Below, piece by piece: positions 20,540 to 27,811 of a stretch of 64,000 nt of DNA. The notes under the pieces were generated by a model. It did not search any database. It was not told the origin of the DNA and worked only from the letters and a program-made list of their open reading frames with translations. The first letter of the stretch is position 1, and every line of letters begins with the position of its first letter. The DNA comes from Shewanella putrefaciens. Lineage in GTDB: Bacteria; Pseudomonadota; Gammaproteobacteria; Enterobacterales; Shewanellaceae. The position numbers were made by a program, and so were the translations under genes. The stretch covers positions 3,906,001 to 3,970,000 of the forward strand of contig NZ_CP066370.1 of assembly GCF_016406325.1 (NCBI RefSeq). The letters run 5' to 3'.

Positions 20540-21918
20540 GTAAACACTTAACGGCTAATGATCTGGACATGGTAGATGATGTCTATGGTGCCATGATGAC
20601 CGATGCGCCCACAGGCCACAGATTAATTATTTGGGCAATGGCGGCAATGATTGTCTGTTTCTTGTTGTGGGCAGCTTTTGCCAAATTAGACAAAGTCACC
20701 ACAGGCTCAGGCAAAGTGATCCCCTCCTCACAGGTTCAGGTTATTCAAAGCTTGGATGGCGGAATAATGCAAGAGCTCTACGTACGGGAAGGTGAACTGG
20801 TCACCAAAGGGCAACCCTTAGTACGAATTGATGACACTCGTTTCCGCTCAGATTTCGCTCAACAAGAGCAGGAAGTTTTTGGTTTAAAAACTAACGCTAT
20901 TCGTATGCGAGCCGAGCTAGATAGCATATTAATCTCAGATATGACCTCTGATTGGCGTGAACAGGTTTTAATCACCAAAAAAGCCTTAGTTTTCCCTGAT
21001 AGTATAGTGGCAGCGGAGCCTGCACTCGTGCATAGGCAACAAGAGGAATACAACGGTCGTTTAGATAATCTCAGTAATCAACTTGAGATATTAGTGCGCC
21101 AAATTCAACAAAGGCAGCAGGAAATCGATGAGCTTGCCTCAAAAACGACAACGCTCACCACAAGTATGCAGTTAATCTCCAGAGAACTAGAACTGACTCG
21201 ACCTCTCGCTAAAAAGGGGATTGTGCCAGAAGTCGAATTGCTCAAGTTAGAGCGTGCGGTTAACGATGCTCAAGGTGAACTCAACTCACTACGATTACTT
21301 AGACCAAAATTGAAATCAGCCCTAGACGAAGCCATTTTAAAACGTCGGGAAGCTGTATTTGTGTATGCCGCCGATTTGCGGGCGCAGCTTAACGAGACCC
21401 AAACTCGCTTATCTCGTATGAATGAAGCTCAGGTTGGCGCACAAGATAAAGTCAGTAAAGCCATTATCACCTCACCTGTTAACGGCACCATTAAAACAAC
21501 ACATATCAATACATTAGGTGGCGTTGTACAACCTGGTGTAAACATTATTGAAATTGTTCCTTCCGAGGACCAATTATTGATAGAAACCAAAGTACTACCA
21601 AAAGACATTGCTTTTTTACATCCAGGATTACCTGCGATAGTTAAAGTCACCGCCTATGATTTCACTCGTTATGGCGGCCTTAAAGGTACTGTCGAACATA
21701 TCAGTGCAGATACATCGCAGGATGAAGAGGGCAATAGCTTCTATCTTATTAGGGTGAGGACAGAAGAATCGAGTTTAGTTAAAGACGATGGCACGCAGAT
21801 GCCAATAATTCCGGGGATGTTAACTACGGTTGATGTCATCACGGGACAAAGATCCATTCTTGAGTACATTTTAAATCCAATTTTAAGGGCTAAGGACACT
21901 GCGCTTAGAGAGCGTTAA
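20536..21918 (+). CDS. aggC: Type I secretion membrane-fusion protein (HlyD/LapC family)
   Basis: Periplasmic adaptor linking AggB to the outer-membrane channel. The 460 residues show a short cytoplasmic N-terminus, one transmembrane helix (about 31-50, LIIWAMAAMIVCFLLWAAFA), a lipoyl/biotinyl-like half-motif (GSGKVIPSSQVQVIQSLDGGIMQEL), long coiled coils (about 140-290), the second lipoyl half (ITSPVNGTIKTTHINTLGGVVQPG) and a C-terminal beta domain. This is the standard HlyD layout. The ATGA overlap with aggB indicates translational coupling. Confidence 0.93.
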   Translation: MSKHLTANDLDMVDDVYGAMMTDAPTGHRLIIWAMAAMIVCFLLWAAFAKLDKVTTGSGKVIPSSQVQVIQSLDGGIMQELYVREGELVTKGQPLVRIDDTRFRSDFAQQEQEVFGLKTNAIRMRAELDSILISDMTSDWREQVLITKKALVFPDSIVAAEPALVHRQQEEYNGRLDNLSNQLEILVRQIQQRQQEIDELASKTTTLTTSMQLISRELELTRPLAKKGIVPEVELLKLERAVNDAQGELNSLRLLRPKLKSALDEAILKRREAVFVYAADLRAQLNETQTRLSRMNEAQVGAQDKVSKAIITSPVNGTIKTTHINTLGGVVQPGVNIIEIVPSEDQLLIETKVLPKDIAFLHPGLPAIVKVTAYDFTRYGGLKGTVEHISADTSQDEEGNSFYLIRVRTEESSLVKDDGTQMPIIPGMLTTVDVITGQRSILEYILNPILRAKDTALRER

Positions 21919-21944
21919 GCCTGTTATAAACCGGGAGGTTTGCA

Positions 21945-23360
21945 ATGAATACTTTAGTAAAACGACCATTTCAATGTTCAAAAATAGCCATGGTATTATC
22001 ATTAATACTATTACCATTATCGGCTCAAAGTCAGACTTTAGAGCAGGCGGTTGCGCACACGATCGATACCAATCCAGATCTGCGTGTCGCCTTTAATCGC
22101 TTTAAAGCGCGGGAAGAGCAAGTTAACCAAGCAATGGCTGGTTATATGCCAACCATTGATATCACTGGCGGTTATGGTTATGAGCAAACCGACAGTGTAT
22201 CAACTCGCAGACGTAAAAATGTGGGTGATGTTGATAGTAAAGGAGTGGCGGAGCTAAACCGTGGAGAATTCGGTGTTAGCTTAAAACAAATGCTATTCGA
22301 TGGCTTTTATACCAGCAGCGAAGTCAATCGCTATAGCTTTGAAGCCAGTGCAGATCAGTGGGCCTTACTCGCCGCGGCAGAAGATATGGCACTAGAGGTC
22401 AGTAAAGTCTACCTCAACTATCTGCGTACTCTTGAAGTCCTAAAACTGGCAGAAAAAAATCTCGATAGCCATAAAGAGATTTATGACCAAATTAAACAAC
22501 GCACCGATTCTGGTTTAGGTTCAACCGCTGACTTATCCCAAATATCTGGCCGTCTTGCTCGTGCAAATGCCAATGTAATGTCAGCGCGCAATAATTTACT
22601 TGATGCGAAAGCACAATACGTCAAAGTCGTTGAATCTGAACCAGTTGATTTAATTCAGCCCGTACCAGATGCTGACATGTTACCAAAAGATCTTAGTTCA
22701 AGTTTAAATGATGCCCAGCAGAATCATCCTATTTTAAAATCCGCGGCTAATGATATTCGTGCGGCTGAAAATGAGCGCTCATCCGTTCAATCCAATTATT
22801 ATCCACAGGTTTCATTAGAGCTCAGTGGTAATTGGAATAATGATATTGGCGGTGAAGATGGCGTAAGTAATCTGGCGAGCCAAAATGTGGGCGGACATAA
22901 CAACGATCTCCTTGCTATGGTTCGAGTGAAATACAACCTTTTCGCTGGAGGAAGAGATCTTGCTCGGGAAAAAGAAACTGCCTATAAGCTCGGTGAAGCA
23001 AAAGAAATTCGCCAACGTGCACAACGAGAAGTGGTTGAAGGCGTGAATCTAGCTTGGAACGCCTATGAAATGTTAGCACCACAGAAAGAATATATTCGCG
23101 ATCACGTCGTTGCAGCAAAAGATACTCAATCTGCCTATGCGCAACAATTCAACCTCGGTCAGCGCAGCTTACTCGATTTACTCGATACTGAGAATGAACT
23201 ATTTGAGGCTCGTAAAGATTATTTACAGACCGAATATGATGAAATCATCGCAAAATATCGTGTACTCAACGCTACTGGTCGTTTATTAGACTCACTCAAA
23301 GTGACTCGCCCTGAAGCATGGCGTGGCGAACGTAACTATGAAGGAGGAACTAACAAATGA
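21945..23360 (+). CDS. aggA: TolC-family outer-membrane channel AggA (LapE-like)
   Basis: Outer-membrane exit duct of the type I system. The 471-residue precursor has a signal peptide (about 1-29, ending LSAQSQT), then two TolC-type repeats with long helices, beginning LEQAVAHTIDTNPDLRVAFNRFKAREEQVNQA and including YNLFAGG in the second half. GGGAGG just upstream supports the ATG at 21945. In Shewanella this gene is named aggA after its autoaggregation phenotype. Its end overlaps the following OmpA-like gene by 4 nt. Confidence 0.92.
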   Translation: MNTLVKRPFQCSKIAMVLSLILLPLSAQSQTLEQAVAHTIDTNPDLRVAFNRFKAREEQVNQAMAGYMPTIDITGGYGYEQTDSVSTRRRKNVGDVDSKGVAELNRGEFGVSLKQMLFDGFYTSSEVNRYSFEASADQWALLAAAEDMALEVSKVYLNYLRTLEVLKLAEKNLDSHKEIYDQIKQRTDSGLGSTADLSQISGRLARANANVMSARNNLLDAKAQYVKVVESEPVDLIQPVPDADMLPKDLSSSLNDAQQNHPILKSAANDIRAAENERSSVQSNYYPQVSLELSGNWNNDIGGEDGVSNLASQNVGGHNNDLLAMVRVKYNLFAGGRDLAREKETAYKLGEAKEIRQRAQREVVEGVNLAWNAYEMLAPQKEYIRDHVVAAKDTQSAYAQQFNLGQRSLLDLLDTENELFEARKDYLQTEYDEIIAKYRVLNATGRLLDSLKVTRPEAWRGERNYEGGTNK

Positions 23361-23965
23361 AAACCGTAATCCTATTCCTCAGTATCATACTTTTAGCTGG
23401 CTGTTCCATGCGAGATACGGTTAATATTGAGAAAATGACAACGACTCAAGCCTATGATCTATCAGATAAAGACCGGGATGGTGTTGTCGAGGCCCGTGAA
23501 CGTTGCAACGACACTATGCTGGGTGCAAGTACGGATAACTATGGCTGTGGCAGAATTAAAGCGATTAATGAACGAAAGGAGATAAATATTTTATTTCCAA
23601 ACGACTCTGCCTTTATCGCACCTGAGTACTATTCTCAGATTGAAGATATCGCGGCTTTTTTACGCCAATATCCAACGACTAAAGTGACTATCGAAGGCCA
23701 CACAAGTCGCACTGGCACTGATGAACGCAATGCGGTGTTATCACAAGAGCGGGCTGATGCCGTCACTGCAGCGCTAGCAGACCGTTTTAACATAGATCGA
23801 AGCCGACTCACCGCCATCGGATATGGCTCTAGTCGCCCAATAGTATTAGAACAAACTCCAGAAGCTGAAATGCGCAACCGCCGTGTTGTCGCCGAAGTAA
23901 CTGGTGATGACACAACAACGGATATGAAATGGACAATTTACTCTGTCGATGACAATCCAAATTAA
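23357..23965 (+). CDS. OmpA-like peptidoglycan-binding lipoprotein of the bpf operon
   Basis: A 202-residue lipoprotein: signal peptide with lipobox LLAGC (Cys16), an acidic linker with a calcium-type DKDRDGVVEARERC motif, and an OmpA C-terminal domain (about 70-180) with TKVTIEGHTSRTGTDERNAVLSQERADAV and IGYGSSRPI. It would anchor the outer membrane or the secretion apparatus to peptidoglycan. It is translationally coupled to aggA. It is conserved in Shewanella bpf operons but absent from the minimal Pseudomonas lap set; its specific role in adhesion is not known to me. Confidence 0.88.
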   Translation: MKTVILFLSIILLAGCSMRDTVNIEKMTTTQAYDLSDKDRDGVVEARERCNDTMLGASTDNYGCGRIKAINERKEINILFPNDSAFIAPEYYSQIEDIAAFLRQYPTTKVTIEGHTSRTGTDERNAVLSQERADAVTAALADRFNIDRSRLTAIGYGSSRPIVLEQTPEAEMRNRRVVAEVTGDDTTTDMKWTIYSVDDNPN

Positions 23966-23980
23966 GGACTAAAACATTAA

Positions 23981-24692
23981 GTGATGAACGGCAGACTTGA
24001 TTATAAAGATTCATTATTGCGAGTCTGCCGCTTTAGTCTAATAGCGTCAGCCCTAGGGATCTGTTGTCTCTATGCTGCGCCAACACAAACCCTTGATGAA
24101 ACTAAAATAACCTCAACTCTGGTTAAACATTATGGCGAACGTGCAGGCATGCGTGCCAAAGCGTGGTTTAAGGTTTTATCTGAAGCAAGTACGTTAGATG
24201 AAAAAGAAAAACTGTTAAAAGTGAATAACTTTTTTAATTTATTTCGTTTTGTTGATGATATAAAACTGTGGGGAGAGTCGAATTATTGGGCGACCCCAAT
24301 GGAATTTATTGGTGTCAATGGGGGGGGATTGTGAGGATTTCTCAATTGCAAAATACTTCACTTTACTCCAGTTAGGCGTACCAGAAGATAAGATGCGAAT
24401 TACTATGGTAAAAGCAACCAGTGTCAATCAATACCATATGGTATTGGCTTACTATGAAACGCCCTCAGCCGTACCCTTAGTACTCGATAATCTCGACCAT
24501 GAGATAAAACCAGCGACAAAACGGAAAGATTTATTACCCGTTTATAGCTTTAACGGTAAACAACTATGGCTTAACAAAGAACAAGGACGAGGTGTGTTAG
24601 CGGGTTCCTCTACGCGACTCGAAAAATGGAATGACCTCAACCACAGATTAGGTGTTGACCGTCTCAGGCAACCTAAATTAAAACTGGAGTAG
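23981..24692 (+). pseudogene. bpfG: LapG-type periplasmic cysteine protease, frameshifted at a G8 tract
   Basis: Bacterial transglutaminase-like cysteine protease that would clip BpfA at its N-terminal TAAG site and free it from the cell. The 5' frame has a signal peptide and the first 110 or so residues, then meets a run of eight G at 24320-24327 and stops after VNGGGL. The next frame carries the remainder to 24692. Deleting one G restores FIGVNGGDCEDFSIAKY and a 236-residue protein with the expected triad: Cys117 in GDCED, His152 in QYHMVLAY and Asp169 in LVLDN. As written, no catalytic residue is translated. Start is GTG 23981 or ATG 23984. Confidence 0.87.
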
Positions 24693-24701
24693 CCCCCCAA
24701 A

Positions 24702-26621
24702 ATGACACTGTTTAGACAGATTTATTCGCTGCTGTTTAGCCTCTTTTTGTTAGTAGTCGCAAGCTTAGGTTATGTGCAATTTACTGAGACCCAAAGCTTT
24801 TTAACTAAGCAAATGGAGTCCGATCTAAACAACGTCAGCAACTCTCTCGGCTTAATGCTCACCCCTGCACTCGAGGCTGGTGATACAGTCGCGGCAGAAA
24901 CGTTAGTCAATGTTATTTTTGAAGGTGGTTACTACCAAAAAGTGAAATTGACATGGATGGTAGATGGCAAACAACAGGAATGGACAAATCCACTAAAAAT
25001 TGAAGGCGTCCCTCAGTGGTTTATCAATCTCAATCTCTTTAAGACTATACGCAAAGAAAGCACGATCACATCAGGCTGGTTACAACTTGCACAACTTGAA
25101 ATTACCGCTCATCCTGGGTTTGGTTATCATGAGTTGTGGCGGATCATGTCAAATACCATCATCGCTTTCTCCCTATTGTTTTTGGTTGCCATAATTACCG
25201 CAAGATTAGGACTAACTTGGATCCTAAAGCCCCTACATGCACTATCAGAACACGCTAAGCGTATCGCAGCTCGCCAATTTGGCCCAGATATGCCATTGCC
25301 TAGAACCACTGAACTGAAGGATCTTGTAACCGCCTTTAACAGTATGTCGACGCAACTAAAGCAAGTATTCCAATCTTTAGATGAAGAAGTCGGCGCACTT
25401 CGTAAGAAAAATCTTATGGATCCAGCATCAGGCTTACCCAATAGGCAATATGTGGTAAACCGACTCAACGGCTGGTTAAGTGAGCCTAGCAGTGGCGCAC
25501 TCTTCCTAGCAAAACTAGATTGGCTTGAAGAAGTACATAGCAAATATGGTTATCAAGTAAGAGATGAAACCATACGTATTCTCGCGGAGAGATTTCAGAA
25601 GGAATTGAATGAAATTACCCCTTCGGTTATCGCACGCATTGCGGCTTTTGAATTTGCGTTTTTAGTCACAGATGTTGAACACGATCAAATCAGCAAATAT
25701 CTGCAAACATTGATCCGTACAATTAACCAAGAAATGTCCAAAGCAGGCTGTAAACCTAATGAAAACTTTGCAATAGGCGTTGCTGAGCGAATAGGGCAAA
25801 TGAAAGTATCGGATATTTTGGCACAAGCAGATAACGCATTACAAAAAGCACTCAAAGAAAATAAAACCTTCCACTGGTTTGAAACAACTGAACAACAGCT
25901 TTTTACCCGTGAACAATGGCGAGATAATCTCAGTCATGCTATCAGTAATAAAAAGTTTAAGTTTAGATGGCAACCTATTCAATTTTGTAATGGAGATGGT
26001 ATTGCACAACGGGAATTATATTGCCAATTAGAACTTGGCGATAAATTAGCGCATGCAGGGCAATTTATGCCTTACATTGAATTATTATCGCTTGGTGCGC
26101 TACTCGATAAGTGTTTAATTGAAACTGTATATGAACAAAAACTCCTCGAGCGTAGCTATGAGCCAGTGGCAATTAACTTAACACACCAAAGTATTAGCGA
26201 TCCCCAATTTCATGAGTGGCTTAATCATTTCCTTCGCAATGCCCAACATGTTGAACGCATTTGCTTTGAAATACCAGAAGCTGGTGTATATAGCGATTTA
26301 GCGTCATGTTTACACTTGTGTGAAATTATTCGCGATAATGGTGCTAAATTTGGTATTGACCACTTTGGACGTCAATTTGGCTCTATGTCCTATTTGCAAG
26401 AGCTTAGACCGAGTTACGTTAAGCTCGATCAGTCTTTCTCTTATTACGATGAAGCACAGCATAACAGTGAGCTTTGCCGCGCTATTATTAATGTCGCTAA
26501 AGGATTAGATATTCAAGTGATAGTGACTGGCATTCAAGAAAAAGCACAACTTGAACGCTTTAATGAACTAAGAACGGATGCCTATCAAGGATTTATTGCG
26601 CCACCAGAAAATCTAGAATAA
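24702..26621 (+). CDS. bpfD: LapD-type c-di-GMP receptor with degenerate GGDEF/EAL domains
   Basis: Inner-membrane receptor that, when bound to c-di-GMP, sequesters the LapG protease and so keeps the adhesin on the surface. In 639 residues: membrane helix 1 (about 5-25), a periplasmic PAS-like domain with W126 in SGWLQLA (equivalent to the LapG-contacting Trp of P. fluorescens LapD), helix 2 (about 149-172), HAMP and signalling helix, a degenerate GGDEF (AAFEF in place of GGDEF) and a degenerate EAL domain lacking the EAL signature. Loss of both catalytic motifs fits a sensor and not an enzyme. It is the last gene of the operon. Confidence 0.92.
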   Translation: MTLFRQIYSLLFSLFLLVVASLGYVQFTETQSFLTKQMESDLNNVSNSLGLMLTPALEAGDTVAAETLVNVIFEGGYYQKVKLTWMVDGKQQEWTNPLKIEGVPQWFINLNLFKTIRKESTITSGWLQLAQLEITAHPGFGYHELWRIMSNTIIAFSLLFLVAIITARLGLTWILKPLHALSEHAKRIAARQFGPDMPLPRTTELKDLVTAFNSMSTQLKQVFQSLDEEVGALRKKNLMDPASGLPNRQYVVNRLNGWLSEPSSGALFLAKLDWLEEVHSKYGYQVRDETIRILAERFQKELNEITPSVIARIAAFEFAFLVTDVEHDQISKYLQTLIRTINQEMSKAGCKPNENFAIGVAERIGQMKVSDILAQADNALQKALKENKTFHWFETTEQQLFTREQWRDNLSHAISNKKFKFRWQPIQFCNGDGIAQRELYCQLELGDKLAHAGQFMPYIELLSLGALLDKCLIETVYEQKLLERSYEPVAINLTHQSISDPQFHEWLNHFLRNAQHVERICFEIPEAGVYSDLASCLHLCEIIRDNGAKFGIDHFGRQFGSMSYLQELRPSYVKLDQSFSYYDEAQHNSELCRAIINVAKGLDIQVIVTGIQEKAQLERFNELRTDAYQGFIAPPENLE

Positions 26622-26625
26622 ATCA

Positions 26626-26655
26626 GTCGTGAAGCTCCTTCGGGAGCTTTACGAC
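26626..26655 (+). terminator. UUCG-capped hairpin after bpfD
   Basis: GTCGTGAAGCTCC, TTCG, GGAGCTTTACGAC makes a 13-bp stem with one G-U pair and a stable UUCG loop, starting 5 nt after the bpfD stop. The U tract is poor, but position and stability suggest transcription termination of the bpf operon. Confidence 0.6.
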
Positions 26656-26752
26656 TCTCCACCCTATCTATATAACTGAGCGCACGCTTTCATGCCCTTA
26701 TCCTCAATAAGAAGGCTTGTTAACTGCTCAAGTAAGATAAGAGAGAAAATAT

Positions 26753-26787
26753 AAAAAGGCCTCAGTATTGGATACTGAGGCCTTTTT
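26753..26787 (-). terminator. Intrinsic terminator of the tRNA operon
   Basis: A perfect 16-bp stem (AAAAAGGCCTCAGTAT and its complement) with a 3-nt loop, ending in TTTTT on the minus strand, 6 nt beyond the last tRNA-Pro. The A/T ends make it usable from both directions. Confidence 0.85.
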
Positions 26788-26792
26788 ATATT

Positions 26793-26869
<77 letters not shown>

Positions 26870-27061
26870 TCAATCTGTATTACCTTTGTAATCAGCTCAG
26901 AGGGTTCCTCTGGTCCACTTTCATCCTAAACATCAGGATGCGCTACCGGACTACGCTAATCACCGTCAATCTGTATTACCTTTGCAATCAGCTCAGAGGG
27001 TTCCTCTGGTCCACTTTCATCCTAAACATCAGGATGCGCTACCGGACTGCGCTAATCACCG
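26870..27061 (-). repeat. Two tandem 96-bp degenerate tRNA-Pro copies (A, B)
   Basis: Copies 26870-26965 and 26966-27061. On the minus strand each begins with the first 28 or so nucleotides of tRNA-Pro (through the D arm), then an altered anticodon region with a hairpin of ATCCT and AGGAT, then GGACCAGAGG shared with the 3' anticodon arm, a CAGAGG/CCTCTG hairpin, and the 15-nt spacer GGTAATACAGATTGA that also precedes each true tRNA-Pro. The acceptor complement, T-arm and CCA are missing, so they cannot be functional tRNAs. The two copies differ at only two positions. Confidence 0.9.
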
Positions 27062-27078
27062 TAAATTGTAAACTATTT

Positions 27079-27096
27079 GCTTAATCTAGATTAAGC
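27079..27096. repeat. 18-bp perfect palindrome between repeat block and second tRNA-Pro
   Basis: GCTTAATCTAGATTAAGC lies in the only unique stretch (27062-27117) of the repeated tract. It could be an RNA hairpin cleaved during tRNA processing or a weak terminator; nothing shows which. Confidence 0.45.
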
Positions 27097-27117
27097 TCGC
27101 TAGTTATGCGAAGAATT

Positions 27118-27194
<77 letters not shown>

Positions 27195-27388
27195 TCAATC
27201 TGTATTACCTTTGTAATCAGCTCAGAGGGTTTCCTCTGGTCCGCTTTCATCCTAAATATCAGGATGCGCTACCGGACTGCGCTAATCACCGTCAATCTGT
27301 ATTACTTTTGTAATCAGCTCAGAGGGTTTCCTCTGGTCCACTTTCATCCTAACTATCAGGATGCGCTACCGGACTGCGCTAATCACCG
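27195..27388 (-). repeat. Two tandem 97-bp degenerate tRNA-Pro copies (C, D)
   Basis: Copies 27195-27291 and 27292-27388. They have the same structure as copies A and B, with one extra T (GGGTTTCC on the plus strand) and a few substitutions in the altered anticodon hairpin. The tRNA-derived 5' segment is intact, while the 3' half of the tRNA is missing or remodelled. They lie between tRNA-His and the proximal tRNA-Pro, where E. coli has leuT. Confidence 0.9.
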
Positions 27389-27410
27389 TAAAATGAATCT
27401 GTAGATAAAA

Positions 27411-27487
27411 TGGGGTGACTGATGGGGCTCGAACCCACGACAACCGGAATCACAATCCGGGACTCTACCAACTGAGCTACAATCACC
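27411..27487 (-). tRNA. hisR: tRNA-His (anticodon GTG)
   Basis: The minus strand starts GGTGATTGTAGCTCAGTTGG, has anticodon arm CCGGATTGTGATTCCGG, T-arm GGGTTCGAGCCCC, a closing acceptor and encoded CCA. The length is 77 nt including the G-1-type 5' extension. Second gene of the tRNA operon. Confidence 0.95.
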
Positions 27488-27538
27488 ACTGATTTCACTT
27501 ATCATGCTAACCTAAAAGCTCACAACGCTGTACGGAAG

Positions 27539-27615
27539 TGGTGCGCCCAAAAGGATTCGAACCTTCGGCCTCACCCTCCGGAGGGGTGCGCTCTATCCAG
27601 CTGAGCTATGGGCGC
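27539..27615 (-). tRNA. argX: tRNA-Arg (anticodon CCG)
   Basis: The minus strand starts GCGCCCATAGCTCAGCTGG, has anticodon arm CACCCCTCCGGAGGGTG (CCG in the loop), T-arm AAGGTTCGAATCCTT, and an acceptor GGGCGC followed by encoded ACCA. First gene of the operon, 77 nt. Confidence 0.95.
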
Positions 27616-27636
27616 TCGCCTTGGTTAGCGCCGCAT

Positions 27637-27665
27637 ATAGTATGGACAAATAGCCTTTGAGTCTA
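27637..27665 (-). promoter_or_regulatory. Promoter of the tRNA operon with GC-rich discriminator
   Basis: On the minus strand: TAGACT (27665-27660), 17 bp, TACTAT (27642-27637), followed by ATGCGGCGC. The G+C-rich discriminator before the start site is typical of stringently controlled stable-RNA promoters. It lies about 20 bp upstream of tRNA-Arg. Confidence 0.5.
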
Positions 27666-27811
27666 TAGCTGTTTCGCACTTTTTTTACTGACTGCTCAAG
27701 TTTTGATACATTAGTGCGCTTTTCCATCTGACGCTCTTCATAAATATGACTTGGATGTTACGGTATTTCATGCTAATTATAGCGTTTGGCAAAAACACAA
27801 ACATTTAACAA

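Noticed and set aside
24239..24427. A separate short gene at the bpfG frameshift
   Set aside because: The two plus-strand frames join into one LapG-type protease; the minus-strand ORF is a shadow.
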